DNA from: Diphasiastrum complanatum
Lineage: Eukaryota > Streptophyta > Lycopodiopsida > Lycopodiales > Lycopodiaceae
Assembly: GCA_029204225.1 (NCBI GenBank)
Contig: CM055097.1
Coordinates: 2,323,801-2,387,800 of the forward strand
Length of the DNA stretch: 64,000 nucleotides
Direction: 5' to 3'
The notes under the pieces were generated by a model that saw nothing but the letters and a program-made list of their open reading frames with translations, was not told where the DNA came from and ran no database searches. Positions within the stretch are counted from its first letter, which is position 1, and every line of letters starts with the position of its first letter. The translations under genes and the position numbers were made by a program. Shown piece after piece: positions 56,891 to 64,000 of this stretch.

Positions 56891-59608
56891 AGCACATCTG
56901 CATCTCTCTCATAACATATGCATCATGTTCAACCATTTAACATAAGTGATTAGTAAGCTGTTGAAGTTCATCCGAGGAGAAACCGATCTCATCACATATG
57001 ACATAGTAGTGTGTAGGTTTAGGGTTTAGGGTTTAGGGATGAATTTGTAGCATGAGTAATTAGTAAGCTGTTGAAGTTCATCCCGGGAGAAACCGATCTC
57101 ATCACATAAGACATAGTAGTGTGTAGGTCTAGGGTTTAGGGTTTAGGGATGAAGTTGTAGCATAAGTAATTAGTAAGCTGTTGAAGTTCATCCGGGAGAA
57201 GTAAAACTGCAAGAAGTCTAGGGAGAAGCTATGCTTGACCACATAATCCCCTACCTTAGATATATATAATATCAAACATGTGCGTCTGGGGGGTTTTGGG
57301 CATTTTTGCGCCTGCGTCCGGTGCCCGGGCGAGTGCGCGTTCGACCCCCGGGCGTGGGGTCGGGCGCGTCCTTTTTTCTTTTTTAATAGAAACTACACTA
57401 AATTTTTTTTTTTAAAAAAAATGTGCGCCCACCCCGGACGCACCTGTGCCCACGTCCACGCCCCCCATCCGCTTCCTTAGATATATATATCATAGTTCCC
57501 CAAGGCACCCGTGCTGGGGGGGGTGCAGGTACTTTACCAGGTGCCGTACCACGGCACACGTGCCGTGGTAGGGCACCTGGTTTTTATTTTTATTTTTTTT
57601 GCATGTTGTTTATGAAATATCACTAAAAGAAAATTAAAAAAATAAAACCCAAAAACTTTAAAAAAATGCCAAAAAAATAGTAATTACTTATAATTAGTGT
57701 TGGAGGGGGGGGGGTTCATTCTCTCTAAAAGCAGATCTGCCCCAGTCTGTAACAGCCCAATCTCTCTCTAGATCCGGCCAAACTTGCTATGAAAACCTAA
57801 AAGCCCAAGAAAGAATGAATGTTTTTGGTGTTCTAAGTGAAAAAACACCCAAAACGACACCAAAAACCCTACTTTCTCTCTCTACAGCAGGGTTTTCTCT
57901 TTCTAGACTGCTACAGTCTCTCTCTAGGCCCGACACTCTCTCTCCCCAACTCAAAAGACCCTAAAAATGCAAGACAAATGAGCGGTTTCAGATTTGAAAC
58001 AATGTTTCAAAATCATGAAAAACCACACAATCCTCTCTATTCACCTCTCACTAGGGCTTACTTTCTCTCTCTAACAGCCATAAATTCTGTCCCATCAATC
58101 GGGCAGCAAGATCCGCTCTCTCCCCCTTTATGCTTGTTGAGGTCACAATGGTGCTTGATAGTTGCTTAGAGAATCCAGATAGTACATATAAGAACGGGAA
58201 AATCTTTTATAGCCAGCCAACGAGCTAAAGCTAGACTGGAATTCTCAGAACTTTCCCAGTTTAGAGTAAGTAGATTTGCACTGCAGCAGCACTAATGCAT
58301 TCGCTTTTTTTTTTATTTGGTTGGTGCATTTTAAGATCCTTGTGCAAAGCTTGGCCATGTATTCAAGCTTATATCTCCCATTTTTAGTTCCTTGTAATGG
58401 TTGGAGCTTTTTAGCCGCAAGCTGGAGTGAACAAATGTTCCTTTTATTGTAATGGTGCAAGTAGAACACGCTTTGATGGGCTTAACTCTAGATCTAGTTG
58501 ATTTGCCTTTCACAAGGCCTGATACATTGTATTCATAACTTTTGGTGATGAGCTAAGAGCTAAAATGCTTTCAAATTTTCATGTGCCCTCATTTGCATAT
58601 TGTCCATAGGGCAACATTCTCTCAATCAAATTTGTAAATTATCTTCTGGCATGGTTAAGCCTTCCCCTCTCCCCTGCTCCCCCCTCACAACAACAACAGT
58701 GACGACCATCAATGAAAACAAATTGGCATGTTGATAATTGTGACGATGAATCTGACATAACATTGATGTGATGAGACGCGCTTTACATAAATACTGTTTG
58801 TTCTGGTAGGGACACCTTTGCAACATTCTTGTAAAAACATTGTGAAGATGGTGCTCTTAGATTTTCTTGGTCAAATCCATAAAGCTAAAAGATTTCTAAG
58901 CTAGGAATCCTTCGTAGCAGTAACCCCTGTATTCATTTTTGTACTTCAATTAGCTCGTGCATATGATACCATAGACGTAATTTTTGAGAATATGATCCGT
59001 CTCATTCAATATTGGCAATTTGGCACATAGCGTGAAAATTATGCACAATAGAGAAGCTTTATGTGCGATTCAAATGCTGTTGGAGAAACTTGAGGTTTGC
59101 TGGTTTTCAGCTTTCTGACTTTCAGCCTTATCTGCAGTTTCTTGAAGGAGTACAGGTTTGATGTTTCAAAAGTACAACCCTTGGTTGCTAAGGTGAGGCA
59201 GATAAATCAGTAAGTTAAAATGGAACTATGTAGTTTGCCTTTGAAATTGAAATTTCTTATTCTTTATCAGATGATTCAAACTGTATTGAAGTGCAGCCAC
59301 ATTCTCCAGACAATCGTGCATTGGCAAGAGATTGCAAGAATGTGAAGATTGATAGGGTCTACATTGGCTCATGTACTGGCGGCAAAATAGAGGACTTCAT
59401 GGCGGTGGCTAAGCTTTTACATTCTGCGGTTTGTGTTTCCACTTGTTCAGATTTGCTAATTGCAAGAATAGTTTATTATTCTTAAATGCAGTTTGTTGGC
59501 CTGCAGCATAACTATCGTTATGCTGAAAAGTAGTATCTCAAATATCTTCACCTCTTGTAGGGCCAGAAAGTAAAGGTGCCAACATTCATTGTCCCTGCAA
59601 CTCAAAAG
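42835..59608 (+). CDS. IIL1: 3-isopropylmalate dehydratase (isopropylmalate isomerase) large subunit, plastid; 13 exons, 3' end outside window
   Basis: Large, 4Fe-4S-bearing subunit that with a small subunit interconverts 2- and 3-isopropylmalate in plastid leucine synthesis. Joining 13 exons with GT-AG borders gives 419 codons without a stop. Residues 1-62 look like a transit peptide (Ser/Ala-rich, start [10 protein letters not shown], probable end near VSAVMAP). The mature part follows plant family members: [100 protein letters not shown] and [14 protein letters not shown], where Cys385 is the first cluster ligand. The family is about 510 residues, so 90-100 residues with the other two cluster cysteines lie right of 64000. 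Introns 4, 6, 10 and 13 (3.4, 2.6, 8.0 and over 4.4 kb) contain transposons. No coding damage is seen, so I judge it functional if the remaining exons are present. Confidence 0.97.
43012..43170 (+). CDS. IIL1: isopropylmalate isomerase exon 2 (residues 19-71)
   Basis: Acceptor TTTTCTTGCAG. Encodes the rest of the transit peptide and a Pro/Gln-rich linker ([16 protein letters not shown]). Donor GTATAC; phase 0. Confidence 0.92.
43297..43467 (+). CDS. IIL1: isopropylmalate isomerase exon 3 (residues 72-128)
   Basis: [16 protein letters not shown] to KKEFGADAK; start of the mature catalytic protein. Acceptor CGACCAG, donor GTTTGA; phase 0. Confidence 0.96.
43615..43767 (+). CDS. IIL1: isopropylmalate isomerase exon 4 (residues 129-179)
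   Basis: [20 protein letters not shown] to [10 protein letters not shown]. Acceptor TTTTGCAG, donor GTAAGT; the next intron is 3441 bp. Confidence 0.96.
43810..43853. repeat. small foldback related to the element at 6682-6840
   Basis: ATGGAAGGGACCGGCAGAAT pairs with the inverse of the right half, which ends GGTTCCTGCCAT. Its ends match the ATGGAAGGAGCCGGGCA...CCGGCTCCTTCCAT ends of the larger foldback. It lies 42 bp inside intron 4. Confidence 0.65.
44077..44102. repeat. (GA)13 microsatellite
   Basis: 26-bp GA run at the junction between intron 4 sequence and the gypsy fragment. Confidence 0.95.
44113..45705 (-). pseudogene. Ty3/gypsy gag-protease-reverse transcriptase fragment in intron 4
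   Basis: Minus strand, opposite to the host gene. From 45704: gag C-terminus [20 protein letters not shown], a zinc knuckle [13 protein letters not shown] (one residue short of canonical, 45399-45438), a protease-region segment with [14 protein letters not shown] (about 44920-45000; a stop precedes the next part), a linker, and reverse transcriptase from 44553: [69 protein letters not shown] and [14 protein letters not shown]. It stops at 44113, before the catalytic YxDD, at the GA run. Upstream, the gag joins directly to an LTR end (45706) with only CACT of leader left, so the N-terminal half of gag was deleted. Confidence 0.92.
45706..46130 (-). repeat. 5' LTR of the intron 4 gypsy fragment (outer end approximate)
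   Basis: Minus-strand sequence ends GTATTTACA at 45706. It carries a TATA-like GATGTATAAGTG (about 45881-45894) and an AATAAA signal (about 45757-45764) in the right order for an LTR. The outer end near 46130 is estimated. Confidence 0.65.
46131..47208 (+). other. rest of intron 4, nothing recognised
   Basis: AT-rich intron sequence without domains or strong repeats. Confidence 0.6.
47209..47277 (+). CDS. IIL1: isopropylmalate isomerase exon 5 (residues 180-202)
   Basis: [20 protein letters not shown] followed by PGE. Acceptor CTCAATAG, donor GTCAAC (weak). Confidence 0.96.
47432..47548 (+). CDS. IIL1: isopropylmalate isomerase exon 6 (residues 203-241)
   Basis: [20 protein letters not shown] to GTGKLLVK; carries the substrate-site DSHT motif. 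Acceptor GCCATAG, donor GTAAGT. Confidence 0.97.
47549..49314 (+). other. left part of intron 6, nothing recognised
   Basis: AT-rich intron sequence with no sustained frame. Confidence 0.6.
49315..49594 (-). repeat. 3' LTR of a chromovirus remnant in intron 6
   Basis: On the minus strand a polypurine tract AAGGAGGAGGGAG is followed by TGTTACGAGACCGTAACAG from 49594. The other end on the plus strand is TGTTAGGAAC at 49315, giving a 280-bp TG...CA segment. The lower boundary is tentative. Confidence 0.6.
49595..49730 (-). pseudogene. Ty3/gypsy chromovirus pol end (chromodomain remnant)
   Basis: Minus strand reads [20 protein letters not shown] then a tail with [10 protein letters not shown] and the polypurine tract. 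The pattern YLIKxKxxPIExATW is the core of a gypsy chromodomain, with Arg for the usual Trp after Lys. Upstream coding sequence is no longer recognisable. Confidence 0.7.
50113..50187 (+). CDS. IIL1: isopropylmalate isomerase exon 7 (residues 242-266)
   Basis: [20 protein letters not shown] then DLILQ. Acceptor TTATTTCAG, donor GTTGGT; preceded by a 2564-bp intron. Confidence 0.96.
50508..50585 (+). CDS. IIL1: isopropylmalate isomerase exon 8 (residues 267-292)
   Basis: [20 protein letters not shown] then TVDNMT. Acceptor GTTGCAG, donor GTATTT. Confidence 0.96.
50915..51010 (+). CDS. IIL1: isopropylmalate isomerase exon 9 (residues 293-324)
   Basis: [20 protein letters not shown] to TFDYLE. 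Acceptor TTCTACAG, donor GTGCAT. Confidence 0.96.
51136..51185 (+). CDS. IIL1: isopropylmalate isomerase exon 10 (residues 325-341, phase-2 end)
   Basis: [16 protein letters not shown] plus two bases of the Ser codon completed in exon 11. Acceptor GATCACAG, donor GTATGC. The frame reads on into the intron without a stop, so the donor is chosen from the family alignment. The next intron is 7952 bp. Confidence 0.9.
51565..51634. repeat. perfect hairpin, 31-bp arms, 8-base loop, in intron 10
   Basis: The left arm TGTAGAGTTAATAC...CCCCATATG (51565-51595) is the exact inverse of 51604-51634, loop GTTCTCAA. Outer pairing continues imperfectly: TTTTATGTCAT on the left also has an inverse copy ATGACATAAAA at about 51709. 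Confidence 0.85.
51640..54600 (+). other. intron 10, middle part; long purine-rich strand
   Basis: No coding region. From about 52830 to 53960 the plus strand is strikingly purine-rich (AAAGAACAGG-, GAAGAAGG-, GAGAGAGAAG-type words), which generates hydrophobic Phe/Leu/Ser frames on the minus strand that I do not regard as genes. Confidence 0.55.
54640..54700. repeat. GC-rich flanking repeat, left copy
   Basis: 61 bp aligning without gaps to 57309-57369 in the same orientation, 46 of 61 bases identical in my count. Most differences are C/T or G/A. Confidence 0.7.
54699..54965. repeat. GT microsatellites and interstitial TTTAGGG-type repeats
   Basis: GT runs at 54699-54718 and 54741-54761 are followed by GA runs. 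At 54914-54965 GGGTTTAGGATTAAGGGTT and GGTTTAGGGTTTAGGG units resemble the plant telomere repeat. Confidence 0.8.
54995..55042. repeat. GT then GA microsatellite before the transposase start
   Basis: GT run 54995-55014 and GA run 55019-55042, ending 8 bp before the transposase ATG at 55050. Confidence 0.9.
55050..56050 (+). pseudogene. hAT-type transposase, first exon (BED zinc finger and DUF659)
   Basis: From ATG 55050: [20 protein letters not shown], then a BED-like finger [19 protein letters not shown]...GVC whose first Cys is missing (Arg/Pro there). Next is a long Pro/Ser/Thr/Ala-rich linker (about residues 80-190) with repeated [10 protein letters not shown] / [10 protein letters not shown] units. 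The DUF659 region starts at [19 protein letters not shown] and includes [19 protein letters not shown] and [20 protein letters not shown] with [15 protein letters not shown]. After NIDASE the frame shifts: the open frame stops at 56016-56018, while the next frame continues [19 protein letters not shown] to a GT donor at 56051. The RNase H-like catalytic core is not complete, so it is inactive. Role in an intact element: binding the transposon ends and excision. Confidence 0.85.
56108..56612 (+). pseudogene. hAT-type transposase, C-terminal exon remnant
   Basis: Frame with [11 protein letters not shown] in one phase, then an acidic stretch [20 protein letters not shown], a TAG at 56310-56312, and in the same frame a basic region with an AT-hook-like [12 protein letters not shown] and an acidic tail to a stop at 56610-56612. 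The middle exons (rest of DUF659, hATC dimerisation domain) are missing between 56051 and 56108, so this is a deletion derivative. Confidence 0.6.
56776..56889. repeat. two GA microsatellites separated by CAGCAGCA
   Basis: GA runs 56776-56830 and 56839-56889. Confidence 0.98.
56945..57200. repeat. 110-bp tandem repeat containing TTTAGGG units (2.3 copies)
   Basis: Copies at 56945-57054, 57055-57164 and a partial one from 57165. Each starts AGTAATTAGTAAGCTGTTGA and the full ones contain three TTTAGGG-like units near the 3' end. Confidence 0.92.
57309..57369. repeat. GC-rich flanking repeat, right copy
   Basis: See 54640-54700. The local block 57270-57475 is itself flanked by CCTTAGATATATATA on both sides (about 57252 and 57473), so it may be a separate short insertion. 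Confidence 0.65.
57537..57580. repeat. 44-bp near-perfect palindrome in intron 10
   Basis: CCAGGTGCCGTACCACGGCAC, then AC, then its inverse with one mismatch (GTGCCGTGGTAG...CACCTGG). Can form a 21-bp stem with a 2-base loop. Confidence 0.9.
57600..59137 (+). other. right part of intron 10, nothing recognised
   Basis: Contains CTCTCTCTCTA-rich patches at 57720-58110 and ordinary AT-rich intron sequence; no genes. Confidence 0.55.
59138..59192 (+). CDS. IIL1: isopropylmalate isomerase exon 11 (residues 341-359)
   Basis: Completes Ser and continues [18 protein letters not shown], joining the DDSAS of exon 10 as expected for the family. Acceptor TTATCTGCAG, donor GTGAGG. Confidence 0.94.
59297..59428 (+). 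CDS. IIL1: isopropylmalate isomerase exon 12 (residues 360-403)
   Basis: [20 protein letters not shown] then [19 protein letters not shown] and LLHSA. Contains the first iron-sulfur ligand (Cys385). Acceptor AAGTGCAG, donor GTTTGT. Confidence 0.96.
59561..59608 (+). CDS. IIL1: isopropylmalate isomerase exon 13 (residues 404-419), last exon in window
   Basis: [16 protein letters not shown]. Acceptor CTCTTGTAG, donor GTTAGT. The next intron runs beyond 64000. Confidence 0.96.
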
Positions 59609-60689
59609 GTTAGTTTTCTATGAGTCAGAACAGCGTGTACAGAACTAGGACAATGCAATTCTTGATCAAGGCCCCTGTCATCATGGAATTTTCTTGCAAG
59701 CATTTGCAAATTGACTAAATTTGAGACAGTTTAGAATAAGTCTGCAAGCCAGATTGTAGGTGTTTCAAAATGGTTACCTGCTCTTTTAAGCATTTTTTGT
59801 ATTTGACAATTGTGTCATGATTCACTAAGTTCATCAATATGCCAACAAAATTTGACATTCAAACTTGATGCATTTAGTTCACTGGCATGGCCTATACAGC
59901 AATTTCTTTCCTAATGTGCAACTGTACATAGGAAAACTTCGACTCTTTAAAGGTTTTCATGAGTGATGACAATTCCACAAACTCTTGTAACTCTATACTA
60001 GAGGTAGCTGCTCATGCACATGCAAGTGAAAGTTTAGACATGCATCCCATGATATTGCACTGTGGGTGGTCAAGATGGGACCCCCACCCCACCTTCCCCC
60101 TTTTTCGAAAGTAAAGGGATCATATTCGTAATAGAATGTGGAAATACAACTGATCACTATTTAGGCTATGTCTATACTAGTTAGGCTGACCTTAACACTT
60201 ATTCAGATAGACTTATGTCTAAGGACTTGCCATTGATTAACTAATCTTCCTCTAATACTCATTAAGAGACAATACACAAACAATTAAGATTGGAGAGACA
60301 GAAAAAAAAGGAACAAGAAAAGAAAGAAGAAGCTTTATTTATGTCTGTGAGGTACCAAAGATACATAAGGCTAAAAAGTATCTTTTAAGTGTGTATTGAG
60401 CTTAGGGACTGTAAAAACGTCTAATAAAAACTGTAACTGTGACATAAGATTAAATAACATAACCAGTTATGACGCTACAATAGCTTAGACAAAGAAAGAA
60501 AACTTTATTAATTTTGTATCAATACTTGTAGATACAAAAAACATAAGTACATCTCAAGTGTGTCATAACAATATGTGTGTAATAAAACGTCTCCATGCAT
60601 AAAAACAAAGAAAAGACACTAAGAAAACTGAAGTAATCGTCACAAGATAGTAATCAGTTCTCTCAAATAGGGCACTGCTGAAGCACAAT
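59609..60689 (+). other. start of intron 13, nothing recognised
   Basis: Intron sequence with no domain before the LINE remnant. Confidence 0.6.
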
Positions 60690-62454
60690 AATAACTATAG
60701 ATAGAGTCTCATGTTGCTATCTGTCAATCCTCCTAGAAAAGGACATGATGGATGTGGTGATGGTGTCCTAATCTTTGGATCTCTGCCGCCAAACTCTCTG
60801 TCTGGGACGAGGCTGAACACGAGATCTGTGTTGTCTCTGCTGCTGCTGCTGCTGGGACTATCTTGTGCAATGTCGTTGGTCCCTATATCTGGATGCAACT
60901 GGAATATATGAAGCCTCCTGTAAGTCATCTCCTGATATTTGACCTACTATTTCCTCCTAGAAACTAACTTTGTGATGGTAGGCTATCGCATCTCATGTGT
61001 ATGCAAGCGGCTCTTGCATATCTCTCTTGAGTGTGGTCATCTCTTGTATCATCAATGCAGCACAAAACATATCCTCATATGATATCAGCAAATGAAGAGT
61101 CATAGGTGAATCTTGATATAAATAGTGGTACCTCCTTTGATCTCATAATTTATTGGGCATTTGAAAATAAAGTGCTTCTCGTCCTCAATCTCCTCAAGTG
61201 TACACAACTAGCACATCTTGTCTTCCCCTGCTATACTTTGGAAGTGACCAGTCTCAATGTATAACTAGTGAGAAGAGAAACAAAATAGCCCAATTCTAAC
61301 TCTAAGCCCATGCGAAAGTCTCGAGTCTAGATATTGAGGTAAAACTAGGTAACTTGTGTAAATCTCCAAGAACCAAGACCTGTAGAACTCTGGCTTTACC
61401 CCGAACAATCATGTCCTCTAAAGATATGAACGATATAAGAAGCGATGAATATACTGACGGCTGCCCTCTAGAAGATGGGAAATAGGTATGCCAAGAGATG
61501 CTAATAGTTGTGCTGCCTGATAATATGACAAAAGGTTGTGCCTTTGACTATAGAGTACCCTTGATGATAATAGTGCTGCTCCTGAGCATCTCTCAGTCTC
61601 CTCAATATGTGTGAGCTGCTGGAGGAAAATAATTAAGCAGAAGATGGCTTCCACTGAAGTAAAATAACTATGAACTCAACTAGGATAATCTGATGTGGTA
61701 CTGATGACTTGGCTTGTATCATCCATGAGAGGATGGTAACCTATAATGGAGATATGTTTTCCCACTCAACAGATGTGAGCCCACCTGCACCAATTCTCTG
61801 CCGCATACATAGTTGTAGGGCTAACCATGGTTTCAAACAAATAGCACTAGCATCCCGTATATAGCACCTGAAACCAGGGAAGTGTGTCTCTTCCCAAGCT
61901 TACCCATGGTTGCGTGTCTCATGCTGAAGATAGGTCTTATGAAAAGTACTCCCAGATAGCTGTATAGTGAAACCACTTGAGAGGTTGGCCCTCCCGTAAT
62001 GGACCTTGTCTCGATGTGAAGGCCTTGAAAGTATTAAAGACCATAATTTTGGTCTTTTTAGTGTTCACTTTCAATCCCCATCATGTACAAAAAGTGTGAA
62101 GTGTGTCCAGGTGCTGCTATATCCCCTCTTGAGTGCTCAACATCATTTGCATATAGAAGAATGGAAATCAAAAGGTCACAAAGCATGCAACCCTCAGCTC
62201 CATCTGACCCAATAGCGTGATCTGACTCACAATGTAGAGTTCAAACAGTGGAGGGGAGAGTGAGCAGCCCTACTTCACTTGCATGGTGTTGTCCACCTAT
62301 GGTGAAATACCCTCATCAGATTTGAAACAACCATCCACCTGCTCATAAAGTGCCATGATCGCAATGATAGAAAACCAAGCTCATATAACTCTGGATCAGC
62401 AAATGCCTAGGAACATAATCAAAAGCTTTTCTGAAATCCACAAAGCAGCAGTAT
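60690..62454 (-). pseudogene. LINE-type non-LTR retrotransposon remnant in intron 13
   Basis: Minus strand, from high to low coordinates: reverse transcriptase motif A CFVDFRKAFDYVPRHLL (62400-62450), motif B-like VKxGCSLSPPLFELYI (about 62220-62275), a decayed motif C with FFYMQMMLS (about 62140-62170), a C-terminal stretch VLYSQRHNLLSYYQAAQLLA (about 61500-61560), and a terminal cysteine motif CxLC then EEIEDEKHFIFKCP (61157-61219). Many stops and shifts. It is cut at 62454/62455 by the LTR of a chromovirus, right before motif A; the 5' part should continue beyond the inserted element, outside the window. Confidence 0.82.
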
Positions 62455-62928
62455 TGTCACAAGCCAGTCAAGCTCGTGAATCCTAGAAGCCGGTGTGTAG
62501 AATGAACCTCCCAACCATAGGCACCCTCTCCTTGAGTCCTTCTACCTGCTATTCCCGTCAACTGGCACATGGCATCCACCTGTGGGTGATCAGTCCACTT
62601 GGCATGCCTAGCACCTGTGACCTATGAATACTGAGTGACTCATAGGGTACCACCCCCGTGCCCCGCCAAAGACCGGTGACCCTCTTGGTCACCCCGACTA
62701 CTTGCCGGCTAGCATCTCGTCACTGACGGCTAGGGTCCCGACGGTCAAGACACACCGCATCTCTGACAACTTGTCAGGCGGCCACACCGGGTCACTGCTC
62801 GTGACGCACCGGTCCCAACTTGGGACTGATGTCCTCCTCGGTCACTGGCCCTTGCCAATACTTGGCCTCAGGCCCTTTGGTGACCGGCCGTGCCAAGGTC
62901 ATCATAGATTCGTAACTGGACTCTAACA
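62455..62928 (-). repeat. 3' LTR of chromovirus inserted in the LINE
   Basis: 474 bp, plus-strand ends TGTCACAAGC...CTCTAACA, i.e. minus-strand TGTTAGAG...TTGTGACA. A purine tract GAGGAGGGAAGGA lies directly upstream on the minus strand. The base group left of it (AGTAT, 62450-62454) should be duplicated at the other end of the element, outside the window. Inside, GGTCACC/GGTGACC words recur many times. Confidence 0.8.
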
Positions 62929-64000
62929 ATCCTTCCCTCCTCTGGCAAGTCATCGGTCCTCAATGACAAACTCTGGGTAAGACTTCTGCAACGCCTGTCG
63001 CGTCTCCCAGGTAGCCTCTGACAACGGATGCCCTTTCCAAGTTACTAGATACTCTTGAAGGAGACGATTCCGCAATCGTCGCTCCCTTCGATCTAGGATT
63101 CTGTCTGGCCCATAACTTGTGGTGTCTTTCTCCTCAAGAGACACTAGACCTTCCACCAGGCTATCGCCATCATGCAAACATTTCTTCAGTTTCCTAACAT
63201 GGAATACTGGATGCACCTTGCATCCACCAGGTAGCTTGCTCAGGACTGAGGGAAGACTTGTCGTAAGCACGACGAGCCATACGAGATCCCGCCTTGCGCT
63301 TCAAAGTCTGCTGCATTTGGATAGGATCCTTCTGCGAAAAGCCTTTCTGACCAGCTTGGCCAGACTTTCGCGAACCCTTCTTCTGAGGCCAGCTTGGCGC
63401 TCCAGATTCAGCCTTGGTGCGCACATTACCTTCAAAGTTGAAAGCTGTAGCAACTGCCTCTTCTAAGGTCTTGCACCCTTCATTAAGCATCGAAGGCCTC
63501 AACTCTTCATGAAGGCCAAATATGAACTTGTGGACTACCAGCCACTCGGGAATCTCTTTCGGAATCTTGATAAGTATCTCACGATACCTGTCAGCATATT
63601 CCTGCACCATGTACTGTCTCTGACGATGCAAAAGCCAAGCATCCGTCGCACGCACATGCTCATGTGGAGGAATAAACTGAGCTCTAAAAGCTCGCTTAAA
63701 CTCAAGCCAGGTGGATGGAGCCTGGTTAGACTTCAACAACTTGCGCCACCACCTATCACAAAATCAGTGAAATGGTAAGCAGCTTTGCGGACCCGCCAAC
63801 CCTCATCAGTTGGGGACCGTTTCAAATCAAAATAATCTTCCCACTTATGCAACCACTGATCTACGATATTTGTTTTGCGTTGGGGAGTGTTTCCAGCGAA
63901 ACGGGTAGGTTTAATATCTTTGTCTTCTGGATAGGGTGGAGGTAACATAGGACGAACAGTAGAAGACGGATAAGGTAAAGCATACTGCGAGGAAGACGCA
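62929..64000 (-). pseudogene. internally deleted Ty3/gypsy chromovirus: gag joined to integrase end and chromodomain
   Basis: Minus strand. Gag begins before 63948 (MLPPPYPEDKDIKPTRFAGN) and continues in a second frame at 63739: WLEFKRAFRAQFIPPHEH, QYMVQEYADRYREILIKIP and FIFGLHEELRPSMLNEGCKT (retrotransposon gag domain), then a basic tail GSRKSGQAGQKGFSQKD. Near 63250 it switches to KLPGGCKVHPVFHVRKLKKC, the end of integrase, followed by the chromodomain RLRNRLLQEYLVTWKGHPLS and EATWETRQALQKSYPEF to a stop at 62950. Everything between (zinc knuckle, protease, reverse transcriptase, RNase H, integrase core) is missing. It is antisense to the host gene. The remainder of gag, the leader and the 5' LTR lie beyond 64000. 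Confidence 0.9.

Larger units (their letters stand above)
54601..57500 (+). mobile_element. hAT-type DNA transposon derivative with repeat arrays (ends approximate)
   Basis: A GC-richer island in intron 10 that contains two pieces of a BED/DUF659 transposase gene, bordered by direct GC-rich repeats (54640-54700 and 57309-57369), GT and GA microsatellites, and TTTAGGG-bearing tandem repeats. Terminal inverted repeats and an 8-bp target duplication were not identified, so the ends are approximate. It has the same orientation as the host gene. Confidence 0.6.

Noticed and set aside
56745-56940. Arg-Glu and Ser-Leu repeat proteins
   Set aside because: Translations of GA microsatellites.
54914-57150. 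A chromosome end, because of TTTAGGG repeats
   Set aside because: Only a few units in each place, imperfect, embedded in a 110-bp repeat and inside an intron.

Overview
This is nuclear DNA of a land plant: essentially one host gene set in a sea of retrotransposons. The host gene encodes a plastid-targeted large subunit of isopropylmalate isomerase with plant-type exons. The rest is Ty1/copia and Ty3/gypsy (chromovirus) elements, non-LTR retrotransposons, a BED/DUF659 hAT-type transposon remnant, foldback elements, TTTAGGG-type repeats and very long GA microsatellites. Kilobase-scale introns packed with transposons suggest a large genome; a fern or other non-seed plant is my best guess, but the sequence does not prove it.

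Layout. 1-10400: mostly AT-rich sequence without recognisable genes. It holds a possible terminal exon at the left edge, an orphan copia primer-binding site, a tRNA-derived retroposon with a 15-bp target duplication (6202-6286), a foldback element (6682-6840) and a broken unidentified coding region (7329-8849) that probably belongs to a non-autonomous retroelement. 10690-15211: a decayed minus-strand copia element. 15212-23700: gene-poor, with a strong hairpin (16565-16670) and a (GA)63 tract.

23726-39760: a nest of related plus-strand copia elements. Element A is cut in its reverse transcriptase by element B (25644-39024), and inside B sits element C (27087-33500). C is complete, with 655-bp LTRs that differ at one base in my reading and a perfect TTTAC duplication. 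A non-LTR reverse transcriptase with an N-terminal zinc finger (33844-35837) also lies inside this interval. 39759-40811 is a piece of another copia lineage.

42835 to beyond the right edge: the isopropylmalate isomerase gene on the plus strand. Thirteen exons (419 codons, about four fifths of the protein) can be read with GT-AG borders. Introns 4, 6, 10 and 13 have been enlarged by a gypsy fragment (44113-46130), a chromovirus 3' end (49315-49730), a hAT derivative with repeats (about 54600-57500), and a LINE interrupted by an internally deleted chromovirus (60690-64000). The last exons, carrying two of the three iron-sulfur cysteines, must lie to the right of the window.

Functionally the window has one working metabolic gene (leucine biosynthesis in the plastid). 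The transposons are mostly dead; element C is the only one that looks recently inserted, and its RNase H region is broken. I did not find a convincing new multi-gene system. The most informative structures are the datable nested insertions, the very small tRNA-like retroposon, the two-member foldback family and the long hairpins.
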